Assembly: GCA_937859595.1 (NCBI GenBank)
Contig: CALMAH010000003.1
Coordinates: 62,001 to 126,000, forward strand
DNA: 64,000 nucleotides
Source of the DNA: an uncultured Acidobacteriota bacterium
GTDB lineage: Bacteria > Acidobacteriota > Blastocatellia > Pyrinomonadales > Pyrinomonadaceae
Direction of reading: 5' to 3'
Part shown: in pieces, positions 15,996 to 25,767 of the stretch
Layout: the number at the start of each line of letters is the position of its first letter
Numbering within the stretch: position 1 is the stretch's first letter
Program-made: the position numbers and the translations under genes
The notes under the pieces: model-generated
Databases searched by the model: none
The model's input: the letters and a program-made list of their open reading frames with translations, nothing else
Told to the model about the DNA's origin: nothing

Positions 15996-16829
15996 TCAGT
16001 CGCCGCCGCCGTTGCCGCCACCGTCAGAGCCGTCGCCGTCGTTCTCGTTGTCCGAAACTTCTGCGGAAGCGGCTTCTTCGACGGGTTTTTTCGCCGCTGC
16101 CGGCTCTGAGGCATCCTGATCGCCCGACAGCCAGAAATAAACGAAACCGGCCAGAGCGGCCCCCAATATCGGAGCGACCCAGAAGAGCCAGAGCTGCTCG
16201 ATCGCCCAGCCGTCACCAAATATCCTTACGAACAAAGCCGGGCCGGTGCTCCGAGCCGGATTTACCGAGGTATTGGTTACCGGTATCGAGATCAAATGGA
16301 TCAAGGTCAGACAAAGCCCGATCGCCATCGGAGCAAACCCCTTAGGCGCAAGTCTATGGGTGGCACCGAGAATGACGATCAAGAAAAAGAACGTCATCGC
16401 GACCTCGGCAACGAATGCCGAATGGATCGCATATCCGCCGGGCGACCCGAGCGATTCGGCACCGTAACCATTCGCGGCAAAACCTTGGGCAACAGAGAAG
16501 CCCGCTTTTCCGGTAGCGATAAGGTAGATAAGGCCCGCACCGGCGATCGCGCCGAGTACTTGAGCGACAACGTATGGGAGTATCTCGTTAGCCGGAAAAC
16601 GCTTACCCGCCCAGAGTCCGACAGTAACGGCCGGGTTGAAGTGAGCGCCCGAGATGTGCCCTAGAGCGTAGGCACCCGTAAGGACGGTCAGGCCAAACGC
16701 AAGCGAAACCCCTGCGAAGCCGATGCCCAGGTCCGGATAGGCAGTTGCCAAAACTGCGCTGCCGCATCCGCCCAACACCAACCATAGCGTGCCAAGAAAT
16801 TCTGCTGATAACCTTTTACTCAAGGGCAT
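15996..16829 (-). CDS. aqpZ: Aquaporin Z-type water channel with long acidic tail
   Basis: The 277-residue product has six membrane segments and both MIP signature half-helices, HFNPAVT and SVNPARS. Residues 6-23 ([18 protein letters not shown]) match AqpZ. The protein passes water across the inner membrane. The start at 16829 is chosen because GGAGG lies 7 nt upstream, while the next ATG upstream is too close to it. The C-terminus extends about 45 residues past the last membrane helix as a hydrophilic tail rich in Glu, Asp and Gly (ending [12 protein letters not shown]), absent from most AqpZ proteins. The gene sits precisely between two tRNA-Ser genes on the same strand. Confidence 0.93.
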   Translation of the reverse strand: MPLSKRLSAEFLGTLWLVLGGCGSAVLATAYPDLGIGFAGVSLAFGLTVLTGAYALGHISGAHFNPAVTVGLWAGKRFPANEILPYVVAQVLGAIAGAGLIYLIATGKAGFSVAQGFAANGYGAESLGSPGGYAIHSAFVAEVAMTFFFLIVILGATHRLAPKGFAPMAIGLCLTLIHLISIPVTNTSVNPARSTGPALFVRIFGDGWAIEQLWLFWVAPILGAALAGFVYFWLSGDQDASEPAAAKKPVEEAASAEVSDNENDGDGSDGGGNGGGD

Positions 16830-16974
16830 TCTCATTCCTCCAGAAACCAAAATTTGAAACAACAGCTATTTCCCAATAAATACAAATTCTCAAAGAGCCA
16901 GATCCCAAACCGGCGATCCAGCGACGCCGGCCCGCCAACAGGCGAACCGAGACCCTAAGATCCAAGATCAAAAA

Positions 16975-17064
<90 letters not shown>

Positions 17065-17101
17065 GCGAATCCCATATGATAAGGTCTTAAGGGTTTATTT
17101 A

Positions 17102-17566
17102 TCAAGTTAAGCGTCGTCTTTCACGAAAGAAATCCTGTATCAGATCTCGGCATTTATCCTCGAGAACACCCGCTACTATCTCAAGGCGATGGTTTAGCTC
17201 TTCGTTATCGCAGAGCCGGAATCTGGAGATCACCGCCCCAAAACGAGGGTCTCGGGTGCCAAAGACCAACCTTGAGATCCGGGCATTCACGATAGCACCG
17301 GCACACATTACACAGGGCTCAACCGTGGTATAGAGCGTTGTACCCGTAAGACGGTAATTTCCGAGATAAGAAGCCGCCGAGCGGATAGCCAGGATCTCAG
17401 CGTGCGCGGTCGGGTCGCTGCTGCCGATCGGCCGGTTGCCGGCGGCTCCGATGATCTCGTTATCGGAACTGATCACCACTGCGCCTACCGGCACTTCATT
17501 CTCCACCGCGGCCAATTCCGCTTGGCTAAGTGCCTCAGACATCCATTTCTCATCCTTTTCCAACAC
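17102..17566 (-). CDS. tadA: tRNA-specific adenosine deaminase
   Basis: The 154-residue product has the zinc deaminase motif: HAEILAIRSAA supplies the zinc histidine and catalytic glutamate, and PCVMCAGA the two zinc cysteines. NEVPVGAVVI near the start and RLVFGTRDPRFGAV are TadA-specific. It converts A34 to inosine in tRNA-Arg(ACG), an essential wobble modification. It lies 37 bp downstream in orientation from nothing obvious, and its 3' end faces the tRNA-Ser(CGA) gene. Length is typical. Confidence 0.94.
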   Translation of the reverse strand: MLEKDEKWMSEALSQAELAAVENEVPVGAVVISSDNEIIGAAGNRPIGSSDPTAHAEILAIRSAASYLGNYRLTGTTLYTTVEPCVMCAGAIVNARISRLVFGTRDPRFGAVISRFRLCDNEELNHRLEIVAGVLEDKCRDLIQDFFRERRRLT

Positions 17567-17717
17567 GACCGAGGTATTGTAGCCTCACGAGCGCCAAAGT
17601 TGAAAGGGACACCAGACCGTTGACGGAGCAATAAAATACGATCTCCTTGCATAGATAATACGAAACAAATATCCTGTATTTTGTCGATTCGGAATCCCAT
17701 ACGCTTGCGATCACGCT

Positions 17718-18653
17718 ATGAAGGAAGAGTTTCGGTATGGGCAAACGCCCGCCGAAGAAGATATCCATATCACCTCCGCCCCAGATTCGTTCAAGGCTCT
17801 CGCCGACGAAGTAAGAAAGCGTAATCTCCAGAAAAAAACGACACCGCTTAACATTCCGCAAAAACTCTCGCTGGCGGAGTTCAATACGGCCATGGTCCAT
17901 TTTTACCGTGGTGAGATCCAGCGGTCGAATATATGGCGAAACCGTCTGGACGCTACCACGAACTGGGCGGTGATCACCGCCGGTGCGACGCTTTCGTTCG
18001 TTTTCAGCTCGCCCGACAATCCGCACTTTGCGATACCCATAAACACGATCCTGGTATCGATCTTCCTGTTTATGGAGGCTAGGCGTTACCGCTATTACGA
18101 GGTTTGGGCAAACCGTGTTCGCGTTCTTGAGACAGGCTATTTCGGGCCGATGCTCTCGCACAGGACCATTCCGCCGGACAAAGAATGGGCCGATCACCTC
18201 TCCGCCGACCTGCTGTCGCCGCATTTTACAATAAGCGAATGGGAGGCTATCGGGCGTCGGCTGCGGGCAAACTATCTTTGGATATTTATCCTGTTGGCGC
18301 TGTCGTGGGCATTGAAGGTCTATATTCATCCTTCGCCTATCCCGACCACATCTCCGGTTGATCGAGAGCGCTTTTGGGAGCTTTTTCTTGACCGGGCACA
18401 GGTTGGGCTGGCTCCCGGCTGGCTGGTGATAACGGTCGGTGCATTTTTTAACCTTGCGATATTTTTTGTTGCTTTCAGTACGCTAAGACTGCGCGATGCC
18501 TCAAGCGAAGTGCTGCCGCTCGAAAGCTTTGAATGGCATCCCTTTAAACAGGTCTCGGAATGGGCCGGTTCAAGTTTTTCACGAAAACCGACAATCAGAC
18601 GCTCTAAGAAAGCCCGGCAGCGGATGCGTTCGGTGCACAAGTCTGAAGGTTGA
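17718..18653 (+). CDS. DUF2270 family membrane protein
   Basis: The 311-residue product matches DUF2270: LAEFNTAMVHFYRGEIQRSN and WRNRLDATTNWAVITAGATL, then a membrane segment pair (about residues 85-115), FMEARRYRYYEVWANRVRVLE, and two more hydrophobic segments near residues 195-210 and 240-260. The C-terminus is basic (RRSKKARQRMR). The role is unknown. The following esterase start lies 21 bp after its stop. It is divergent from tadA, 151 bp away. Confidence 0.88.
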   Translation: MKEEFRYGQTPAEEDIHITSAPDSFKALADEVRKRNLQKKTTPLNIPQKLSLAEFNTAMVHFYRGEIQRSNIWRNRLDATTNWAVITAGATLSFVFSSPDNPHFAIPINTILVSIFLFMEARRYRYYEVWANRVRVLETGYFGPMLSHRTIPPDKEWADHLSADLLSPHFTISEWEAIGRRLRANYLWIFILLALSWALKVYIHPSPIPTTSPVDRERFWELFLDRAQVGLAPGWLVITVGAFFNLAIFFVAFSTLRLRDASSEVLPLESFEWHPFKQVSEWAGSSFSRKPTIRRSKKARQRMRSVHKSEG

Positions 18654-18673
18654 ATCGGAGCCTCAAACTAAAC

Positions 18674-19576
18674 ATGATTCATTGGATAAAGCAAAAGGGT
18701 CCGATCGTATCCCTCCTCGTCTGTCTATCGGCAACGATTTCTCTTGCTCAACAGCCGCCGACTGGCCAGATGGCCGATCTGCGGTTCGGCGGGCAGGTAC
18801 ACGAGCTTGACAGCAAGTTGATGGCCCGAAAGATGCCTTATTGGATCTTCCTGCCTGAGCGCTATTTCGACAAGACAGAAAGCGGCCGTCAATATCCGGT
18901 CGTTTATTTGCTTCACGGTTTAACCGGGCGGTTCACAAATTGGCCGGAACTCGCACGGCTTGCCGAATATTTGAAGGAAATGGAAATGATCGTCGTTTCG
19001 GTCGAGGGCGGAAACGGCTGGTACACGGACAGCTTTACGAAAGAGAACGACCGATATGAAAGTTACATCATTCGCGAACTTATTCCGGAAGTGGACAGGA
19101 AGTTTCGGACGATAAGCGAACGTGAGCACCGAGCGATCGCCGGGCTTTCGATGGGCGGATACGGCGCGATAAAGTTTGGCCTGAAATATCCGGAGATGTT
19201 CGTATTGGCCGGAAGTTTCAGTGGTGCGTTCGGAGCCGCGACACTCGATGAGAGAACGGGCGGCTCGGCCATTGCCCGCTCTCTTGAGGCGATATTTGGT
19301 CCTCAGGACAGTGAGACCCGAAAGGCGAACGATCTTTTCGATATCGTTCGCCGATCGAGCCCCGAGACCATCAAGACATGGCCCTTTATCTACGTTGACT
19401 GTGGAACTGAGGATTTTCTGTTTCAGAACAACCGAGACTTTGTTTCTTTGTTGGTTGAAAAGAGGGTCCCGCATGAATATCGCCAACTTCCCGGGGCTCA
19501 TAACTGGCAATATTGGGACAAACAGATCGAAGAGTTCTTGCGCGTAGCTCGGAAACGATTCGGCCTCATCAAATGA
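18674..19576 (+). CDS. Secreted alpha/beta hydrolase, esterase D/tributyrin esterase type
   Basis: The product (300 residues from the ATG at 18674) has a signal peptide ending ISLAQQ and an esterase fold: YPVVYLLHGLTGRFTNW around the oxyanion hole, nucleophile elbow GLSMGGYGAIKFGL, acid segment YVDCGTEDFLFQ and catalytic His in LPGAHNWQYW. This is the family of the mycolyltransferase-like and S-formylglutathione-hydrolase-like esterases. The substrate is probably a short acyl or sugar ester, exported to the periplasm. A TTG at 18650 overlapping the upstream stop would add 8 residues, but the ATG gives a cleaner signal peptide. It is followed after 4 bp by a small secreted protein. Confidence 0.9.
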   Translation: MIHWIKQKGPIVSLLVCLSATISLAQQPPTGQMADLRFGGQVHELDSKLMARKMPYWIFLPERYFDKTESGRQYPVVYLLHGLTGRFTNWPELARLAEYLKEMEMIVVSVEGGNGWYTDSFTKENDRYESYIIRELIPEVDRKFRTISEREHRAIAGLSMGGYGAIKFGLKYPEMFVLAGSFSGAFGAATLDERTGGSAIARSLEAIFGPQDSETRKANDLFDIVRRSSPETIKTWPFIYVDCGTEDFLFQNNRDFVSLLVEKRVPHEYRQLPGAHNWQYWDKQIEEFLRVARKRFGLIK

Positions 19577-19580
19577 ACTT

Positions 19581-20036
19581 ATGAAGAAGCTCTTTTTGTT
19601 AATTATTCTATTATCGATGCCGTTGGCATTGGCTGCCCAGCAGAAAACGGAGATTAAGGACACCCGCGCTTCCAGGATGCTTTTGGGCAAGCATCTTTTC
19701 TCGCTGCAATGGATAAGCTGGGACTATTTTGGCACGGCAACTGTTACTAACGACCGCGGCGTTTACAGGATAAAAGGCGAGCAAAAGGGCCGGGGACGCG
19801 GGAATACAGATTATGTTCGCATCGACGGCGTTGTAATACATATTGCAGCAAAGGAATTTACGTTCGTAGGCATGATCGAAACCAGGGTCAGCCATATCAA
19901 CGGCGGCGAGCCTTGTGTGCGTGAAGGCGAGATGATATTCAAGGTCACCGGTACGCGAAAATACTGGCGGCTGCAGGAGATGGATAATCCCTGTGACGGC
20001 GTGGTCGATTATGTAGATATATTCTTTCGGCGCTGA
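19581..20036 (+). CDS. Small secreted protein of unknown function
   Basis: The 151-residue product has a signal peptide (MKKLFLLIILLSMPLALAAQ). The mature protein is beta-rich, with GVYRIKGEQKGRGRGNTDYV and VRIDGVVIHIAAKEFTFVG, and two cysteines (EPCVREGE and DNPCDGVVDY) that could form a disulfide. It starts 4 bp after the esterase stop, so the two are cotranscribed. No family was recognised. Confidence 0.75.
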   Translation: MKKLFLLIILLSMPLALAAQQKTEIKDTRASRMLLGKHLFSLQWISWDYFGTATVTNDRGVYRIKGEQKGRGRGNTDYVRIDGVVIHIAAKEFTFVGMIETRVSHINGGEPCVREGEMIFKVTGTRKYWRLQEMDNPCDGVVDYVDIFFRR

Positions 20037-20081
20037 GGCCGAAAGACCTATTTACAGGCCTGGATATAGGGCCCTTAATTT

Positions 20082-20846
20082 ATGCTCAATTTTGCTATCG
20101 AGACCGCCCGGGATGCCGGGCGTGTACTTTTGGAAAAGTTTGGCCGTATAGAGACGGTTACAAAAAAAGGCGATATAAATCTGGTGACCGAGGCCGATCT
20201 TGCCTCTGAGGCACTCATAGTCGAGCGGATTCGCTCATATTATCCCCGCCATTCGATACTCGCCGAAGAATCCGGTGAGGCCGTGGTGACGGGTGGAGAC
20301 GGCGAAAATAAATGGATCATCGACCCCCTGGACGGCACGACCAACTACGCCCACGGATATCCGTGTTTCTGTGTCACGTTGGCGCTCGAGCATAAGGGCG
20401 AAGTTGCGATCGGAGTTACGTACGATCCAACGCGCGACGAGCTGTTTGCAGCGGAAAAAGGCCGCGGGGCCACGCTGAACGGCAAGCCGATCCGCGTCTC
20501 TACGACCGATGATATTGGAAATGCCCTCCTGGTAACCGGTTTTCCATACGACATCAAGCACCGGGGGCAGTTTGCCCGTCACTTAACCGATTTCTTACTC
20601 TCGTCTCGCGGCGTTCGGAGAGATGGCTCTGCGGCGATAGACATGGCGTATGTGGCGTGCGGCCGCTTTGACGGGTTTTGGGAAGAGGGGCTCAACCCTT
20701 GGGATGTTGCGGCCGGAAAGTTGCTGATCGAAGAGGCGGGCGGCGTCGTTAGCTATTATGATGGCTCAAAATTCAGCATTTATGCACCGCCGATAGTTGC
20801 AAGTAATGGCTCGATCCATGCCGCAATGCTTGAAGTACTTAGCTAA
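20082..20846 (+). CDS. suhB: Inositol monophosphatase family protein
   Basis: The 254-residue product carries the metal-binding motifs of the family: LAEESGE, IDPLDGTTNYAHGYP, and NPWDVAAGKLLIEEAGG. These bind two or three Mg ions and cleave inositol-1-phosphate or related sugar phosphates. In bacteria SuhB also helps rRNA antitermination, which cannot be judged here. Length is typical. It follows the small secreted protein by 45 bp and precedes accD. Confidence 0.93.
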   Translation: MLNFAIETARDAGRVLLEKFGRIETVTKKGDINLVTEADLASEALIVERIRSYYPRHSILAEESGEAVVTGGDGENKWIIDPLDGTTNYAHGYPCFCVTLALEHKGEVAIGVTYDPTRDELFAAEKGRGATLNGKPIRVSTTDDIGNALLVTGFPYDIKHRGQFARHLTDFLLSSRGVRRDGSAAIDMAYVACGRFDGFWEEGLNPWDVAAGKLLIEEAGGVVSYYDGSKFSIYAPPIVASNGSIHAAMLEVLS

Positions 20847-20976
20847 CAGATCAACGACAAGACCGGACACCTTGTGTTAACCTTTACCTGTTTTTGAGTG
20901 ATTTGAGGACGGCCGAGCACCTTACCATGCGTCATAGGGCAAGGGAGCCTGGTTGTTTGCCGGCATCATAACTTTT

Positions 20977-21843
20977 ATGTCCTGGTTTCGCCGAGATAAA
21001 CCAAAGATCGAAGACCCGAACAGTGACGAAGAGCGTACTGTAAGGACCGAAGGCATTTTTGTAAAATGTCAGGAATGTGAGAATCCTCTTTATAAGCGGG
21101 AGCTTATTGAATCGCAGCAGGTATGTACCCATTGCGGGTATCATTTTCGGTATTCTGCAAAGGAACGTCTCGCCTCATTGTTTGATGACGGGGTCTATGA
21201 AACCTTGGACGATGAGGTCACATCGGGTGATCCGCTGGAATTCGTGGATACGAAGCCTTATAAGGAGCGGATAGCTGCCGCAAAGAAATCGTCGGGGCTG
21301 CCGGAGGCCATAGTTTCCGGTTCGGGAAAGGTCGGCAGGCACCTTGTCTACGCAGGGGCGATGGATATGTCCTTCATCGGTGGTTCGATGGGTTCGGCGG
21401 TTGGCGAGAAGATAACGAGATTGATAGAGCGGGCATTGGAAAAAAAGGGTGCGGTCGTCATTTTTTCTGCGTCGGGCGGGGCCCGGATGCAGGAAGGCAC
21501 ACTCTCGCTGATGCAGATGGGCAAGATATCGGCGGCGCTCTCGTTGCTGCACGAGGCGAGGTTGCCGTTCATCTCCGTACTGACCGACCCGACAACCGGC
21601 GGAGTTACGGCGAGTTTTGCAATGCTGGGTGATGTGATAATCGCCGAACCGAAGGCATTGATAGGATTTGCGGGGCCGAGGGTAATTGAGCAGACGATCA
21701 GGCAAAAGCTACCGAAAGGGTTTCAACGCAGCGAATTCTTACTCGAACACGGAATGGTGGATATGGTCGTTGACCGCCGCGAGATGCGTGAGACGATCAT
21801 TCGGCTTTTGGATTTTATGATGCCCGGCCGTCGGCCCGCCTGA
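20977..21843 (+). CDS. accD: Acetyl-CoA carboxylase carboxyltransferase subunit beta
   Basis: The 288-residue product starts MSWFRRDKPK as in many AccD proteins and has the four-cysteine zinc ribbon CQECENPLYKRELIESQQVC plus THC, then the carboxyltransferase core (GSMGSAVGEKITRLIERA, SGGARMQEGTLSLMQM, TDPTTGGVTASFAMLGD, GFAGPRVIEQTI). It pairs with AccA to transfer carboxyl to acetyl-CoA in fatty-acid synthesis; neither accA nor accB is in this window. A TTG at 20953 has a better RBS (AAGGGAG) and would add 8 residues, but conservation favours the ATG. A DinB-like gene follows after 8 bp. Confidence 0.95.
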   Translation: MSWFRRDKPKIEDPNSDEERTVRTEGIFVKCQECENPLYKRELIESQQVCTHCGYHFRYSAKERLASLFDDGVYETLDDEVTSGDPLEFVDTKPYKERIAAAKKSSGLPEAIVSGSGKVGRHLVYAGAMDMSFIGGSMGSAVGEKITRLIERALEKKGAVVIFSASGGARMQEGTLSLMQMGKISAALSLLHEARLPFISVLTDPTTGGVTASFAMLGDVIIAEPKALIGFAGPRVIEQTIRQKLPKGFQRSEFLLEHGMVDMVVDRREMRETIIRLLDFMMPGRRPA

Positions 21844-21851
21844 AGAATCAA

Positions 21852-22298
21852 ATGATACAGACAGTATTGGCTGAACTTTTTGAGCGCGACCTTGGCGCAC
21901 TTCGGGCAGAGATAGAAGCGTATAGGAATGAAGGCGATCTTTGGCGTGTGGAAGGTGAGATCGCGAATTCGGCGGGAAATCTCTGCCTCCATTTGACGGG
22001 GAATCTGCGACATTTTTTCGGAGCGGTTCTCGGCGGTACGGAATACGTCCGCGACCGCGATGCGGAGTTTGCTTCGAAATTCGTTCCAAGGGCAACGCTT
22101 TTGGAAGAGGTTGACGCGGCTCTTGAGGAGGTAAGGGCGGTGCTTGAGAAGTTGTCCGAAGAAGATCTGGACAAAAATTACCCGATCGAGGTCTTCGGCA
22201 AGCCGATGTCAAAAGAGTTCTTCCTAATCCACCTGGCTACCCACCTCAATTACCACCTTGGTCAGATAAATTACCACCGGCGGCTGTTAGGGGGTTAG
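21852..22298 (+). CDS. DinB/DUF1572 family protein
   Basis: The 148-residue helical product has the DinB-like metal site pattern: a histidine in NLCLHLTGNLRHFFG and two near the end in HLATHLNYHLGQINYHRRLL. DinB-fold proteins include mycothiol- and bacillithiol-S-transferases. A ypdA gene at 58696 suggests this host may use bacillithiol, but a link between the two is inference. It starts 8 bp after accD and overlaps the convergent oxidoreductase gene by 4 bp. Confidence 0.85.
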   Translation: MIQTVLAELFERDLGALRAEIEAYRNEGDLWRVEGEIANSAGNLCLHLTGNLRHFFGAVLGGTEYVRDRDAEFASKFVPRATLLEEVDAALEEVRAVLEKLSEEDLDKNYPIEVFGKPMSKEFFLIHLATHLNYHLGQINYHRRLLGG

Positions 22299-23455
22299 AC
22301 CTCGGCGTATATTGGTGTTATCGCGCGGCCCGTTCGGGCACTTTCATAGATCGCTTCAATAACTTCCAGATCCCGGAGACCTTCTTCCATCGGTAGCAAG
22401 GGCTGTTTATCGTTCAGCACGCAATCGGAGAAATGATCGAACATCGCGGGCAGCTGATCGATGTTTGTAAAGTGACGTTCTTCGACCACGCGGCTCGGCT
22501 GCGGAGCCTGGCCAGAGCGAACGACGTCTTTCGAAGCAAACATCCGAAGATTTCCGTTGCTAGTCGCGGGGTTGAGTTCAACCCAGCCTTTGGTCCCGAC
22601 CGCCCGGAAATAATTCTGCAGCGAGTAGTTCCAACTCGAGGACCCGGTCGCGAGGCAGCCGTTTGAAAATTTGAGAGTGAAGGCGATGCTCTCTTCTACG
22701 TCTTTGAACCGGGGATCGCCTGACGTGTTGCTGACGGTTGCTGTGACTTCAACGGGCTCGGCCCCGGCGATGTATCGGCACGCTTGAATGCTGTAAACGC
22801 CAATGTCTACGAGCGATCCGCCGCCGATGAGCTTTCGGTCCAGCCGCCAATCGTTCTTCCCGAGTGCATTTCCGATAGTGAAACCTTTGTGAGCGACAAT
22901 GGAAGTGATCGTGCCAAACTCCTCTTCGCGTGCCATGCGGATGACGTTTTGGTTGAACGGTTCGAACCGAGCTCGATACGCGACCATCAGCTTCTTGTCC
23001 AGCCGTCTGGCGGTTTGGATCATTCGGATCGCATCAGCAGAGGTTGCAGCCATGGTCTTTTCAACGATGACGTGCTTTCCCGCTTCCATTGCTCGGATCG
23101 CGAGGTCGGAATGGGTACCGTTCGGGGTTATGATATAAACAACGGAGACGTCATCGTTCTCTTTGATGGAATCGAAGTTCTCATAATTGTAGATGTTGCC
23201 GGAGTTTACACCATACCGGTTTGAGATCTGAGCTGCCTTTGCCGGGTCGCTGCTGACGAGCGCCGCAATGCGGGACTGTTGAGACGCGGTGAACCGCTGC
23301 ATCGCATACTGGGCATAATTTCCGAGCCCGACGATCGCCCAGCCGGCTTTCGGCCCTGTTTGAGCTTTCGTTGAATTGCCCGAAGCAAGCGCGGTAAGGG
23401 CCGCTATTCCACCTGTGGTGCGAAGAAATTCTCTACGATCAGTTTTGGTTAACAT
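22295..23455 (-). CDS. Gfo/Idh/MocA family oxidoreductase with Tat signal
   Basis: The product (386 residues) opens with a Tat signal, DRREFLRTTGGIAALTALASG, then a Rossmann NAD(P) site (GWAIVGLGNYAQYAMQRF) and the catalytic-loop motif HVIVEKTMAATSADA. The C-terminal beta-sheet domain includes KNDWRLDRKLIGGGSLVDIGVYSIQ split by the usual GGGSLVDIG motif. These enzymes oxidise or reduce sugars and sugar-like substrates. The export signal indicates a periplasmic enzyme of the glucose-fructose oxidoreductase type with tightly bound cofactor. Start chosen at the ATG just before the twin arginines; a longer frame upstream is less likely. It is divergent from folC with 56 bp between starts. Confidence 0.92.
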   Translation of the reverse strand: MLTKTDRREFLRTTGGIAALTALASGNSTKAQTGPKAGWAIVGLGNYAQYAMQRFTASQQSRIAALVSSDPAKAAQISNRYGVNSGNIYNYENFDSIKENDDVSVVYIITPNGTHSDLAIRAMEAGKHVIVEKTMAATSADAIRMIQTARRLDKKLMVAYRARFEPFNQNVIRMAREEEFGTITSIVAHKGFTIGNALGKNDWRLDRKLIGGGSLVDIGVYSIQACRYIAGAEPVEVTATVSNTSGDPRFKDVEESIAFTLKFSNGCLATGSSSWNYSLQNYFRAVGTKGWVELNPATSNGNLRMFASKDVVRSGQAPQPSRVVEERHFTNIDQLPAMFDHFSDCVLNDKQPLLPMEEGLRDLEVIEAIYESARTGRAITPIYAEV

Positions 23456-23511
23456 AGTATGATGATTTCGGAGAGACCTGAAAAAACTAGAGACGGACTT
23501 GTCTCGATCTT

Positions 23512-24810
23512 TTGCCTTCAAATTTGAACTTCGACGAAGCATACACTTATCTTCTATCGCTCGGCAACGAGGTCGAGGCGATGAAGCTTGGGCTGGAGAA
23601 CATCCGCACGCTTCTCAATGAGTTAGGGGACCCACATGAGCGATATAAAAAAGTGCAGGTAGCGGGGACGAACGGGAAGGGGTCTGTTTGTGCGTTTCTG
23701 GACTCTATTTGCCGTCAAGCCGGGATAAGTACCGGGCTTTACACCTCGCCGCATCTCACAAAGATAACCGAGCGGATAAAGATCGACGGTGTTGATATAA
23801 GCGATATGGGGTTTGCCACACATGCGACCCGCGTTCGCGAAACCGCCGAAAAGCTGATGGTGGAAGGGAAGCTTGCCTATACACCTACCTATTTTGAAGA
23901 GGTAACGGCCATCGCATTGCTGGCATTTGCCGAGGCGAATGTCGATCTTGCGATCCTTGAGACAGGACTCGGTGGCCGGCTTGATGCAACCACCGCCGCT
24001 AATGCCGAGATCGTCGCGATAACGCGCATTGACCTGGACCATCAGGAATATCTCGGCGATACGTTAGAAGAGATCGCCGCTGAAAAGGCCGCGATCATGC
24101 ACAGCGGCACCGAAGCTGTCGTCGTTGGAAGACAGGGGCCAAAGGCTTTGGCGGTGGTCTGGGAAAAGATCCGCGAGATCTCGGCTCCGCGGCCAGATGT
24201 CAGAGAATGTGCAGTGGTCTTTGATGAAAGTGCCTTAGGAAATCCGATCAGAACGCTAACGTCGGTAATCAGCTTGCCCGGTGTGCATCAGATAGAGAAC
24301 GCCGAGGTCGCCATTCTCCTGGCGGATATTCTGCGGAAGCATTTTCCGATCACCGATGACGAGATCCGCCACGGCCTCAGATCTGCATACCACCCCGGAC
24401 GATTGGAATACATTGGCAGGTTCTTGCTGGATGGAGCCCACAATCCCGGCGGTGCACGAGCATTGCGAGAGTACGTTGAATTCAACGAAAAACGTCCGTT
24501 CACACTTGTTTTTGGTGCGATGCGGGACAAGGATGTTCGCGGGGTCGCGGAAATACTCTGGCCGAGGGCCGAGCGGCTGATACTCACGAAACCTTCCAAC
24601 GAGCGCGCCTTCTCTCCCCGGGAACTGATGGAATATTTCCCTGCAGACGTCGATTCCGCAGTTGTTCAAACTGCTGAAACCGCAGCAAAAGCGATCCGAC
24701 TCGCTCTCCAGACCACGCCGCACGAGTCGATAATTCTCGTAACCGGCTCACTTTACCTGGTCGGGGAAGTGAGAAAGTTATTGAAAGAAATGAAGTTATC
24801 GGCTGATTAG
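23512..24810 (+). CDS. folC: Bifunctional folylpolyglutamate synthase/dihydrofolate synthase
   Basis: The 432-residue product has the Mur-ligase-like ATP site (QVAGTNGKGSVCAFLDS), the SPHL motif following LYT, YFEEVTAIALLAF, ETGLGGRLDATTA and a C-terminal domain with LDGAHNPGGARAL. FolC adds glutamates to folates and often also makes dihydrofolate from dihydropteroate. Start is a TTG at 23512; a second TTG at 23524 is equally possible, and no ATG lies upstream before the divergent gene. It is not linked to other folate genes here. Confidence 0.93.
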   Translation: MPSNLNFDEAYTYLLSLGNEVEAMKLGLENIRTLLNELGDPHERYKKVQVAGTNGKGSVCAFLDSICRQAGISTGLYTSPHLTKITERIKIDGVDISDMGFATHATRVRETAEKLMVEGKLAYTPTYFEEVTAIALLAFAEANVDLAILETGLGGRLDATTAANAEIVAITRIDLDHQEYLGDTLEEIAAEKAAIMHSGTEAVVVGRQGPKALAVVWEKIREISAPRPDVRECAVVFDESALGNPIRTLTSVISLPGVHQIENAEVAILLADILRKHFPITDDEIRHGLRSAYHPGRLEYIGRFLLDGAHNPGGARALREYVEFNEKRPFTLVFGAMRDKDVRGVAEILWPRAERLILTKPSNERAFSPRELMEYFPADVDSAVVQTAETAAKAIRLALQTTPHESIILVTGSLYLVGEVRKLLKEMKLSAD

Positions 24811-24903
24811 CTGCTCCCTTTATACTTCCAACTTTTTACATTTCACTTATTTTCGCTAATTTATAAGTGGGACATTGAAAGGGACAAGCTTAGGAAGATA
24901 CAT

Positions 24904-25644
24904 ATGTATAAGATTGTTTTGATACGCCACGGCGAAAGTGAGTGGAACAAGGCTAACAGGTTCACCGGTTGGAAGGACGTAGATCTTTCCGAGAAGGGAA
25001 TTGCCGAGGCTAAGGTCGCGGGCGAATTACTAAAAGCCGAGGGGTTTACTTTTGATGAGGCCTACACATCGGTCCTAAAACGGGCGATCCGGACGCTCTG
25101 GATCGTTCTGAGCGAGATGGACCTGATGTGGATCCCGGAAACGAAATCGTGGCTGCTTAACGAACGGCATTACGGAGGGCTGCAGGGGCTAGACAAGGCC
25201 GAAACGGCCGCTAAGTATGGCGACGAACAGGTGCTGATCTGGCGCCGCAGTTATGATGTGTCGCCGCCCGATCTGGACGAATCGGATGAGCGATATTTAG
25301 GGAATGACCCGCGTTACGCCGGTATCGAAAATTTTCCAAAGGCAGAATGCCTAAAGGACACCGTCGCTCGTGTCGTGCCTTATTGGGAAAATGAGATCGC
25401 ACCGAAAGTGAAGGCAGGAAAGCGATTGATAGTCGTCGCCCACGGCAACAGCCTCCGCGCCCTGGTCAAACATCTGGACGGCATTTCGGACGACGAGATA
25501 CTAAAGCTGAACATTCCCACCGGCGTGCCGCTTGTTTATGAACTTGACGGCGACCTTAGGCGGATCGATAGCTATTATCTCGGCGACCACGAGGCGATAC
25601 GTGCCGCCCAAGAGGCCGTTGCTGATCAGGGAAAAGCTAAATGA
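24904..25644 (+). CDS. gpmA: 2,3-bisphosphoglycerate-dependent phosphoglycerate mutase
   Basis: The 246-residue product has the phosphohistidine motif [18 protein letters not shown], then [15 protein letters not shown] and [15 protein letters not shown]. These are diagnostic of the cofactor-dependent glycolytic mutase that interconverts 3- and 2-phosphoglycerate. Length matches E. coli GpmA. A monocistronic unit is likely: 93 bp separate it from folC and a hairpin follows at 25658-25681. Another glycolytic gene, pfkA, lies at 51789-52874. Confidence 0.96.
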   Translation: MYKIVLIRHGESEWNKANRFTGWKDVDLSEKGIAEAKVAGELLKAEGFTFDEAYTSVLKRAIRTLWIVLSEMDLMWIPETKSWLLNERHYGGLQGLDKAETAAKYGDEQVLIWRRSYDVSPPDLDESDERYLGNDPRYAGIENFPKAECLKDTVARVVPYWENEIAPKVKAGKRLIVVAHGNSLRALVKHLDGISDDEILKLNIPTGVPLVYELDGDLRRIDSYYLGDHEAIRAAQEAVADQGKAK

Positions 25645-25657
25645 CAGAGTGTGAACA

Positions 25658-25681
25658 ATTTCGTGCATACCGCCACGAAAT
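25658..25681. terminator. Hairpin after gpmA
   Basis: ATTTCGTG (25658-25665) pairs perfectly with CACGAAAT (25674-25681) around an 8-nt loop, 14 bp after the stop. No T-run follows, so it may stabilise the mRNA end rather than terminate transcription. Confidence 0.5.
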
Positions 25682-25767
25682 CGTCTGCAAACCTATGTCT
25701 TTCTCTTTTAATCAAAAGGTAGGGCAGGTAAATTACTTGCCGATCTTTTACTTTTGAGGCACCAGTG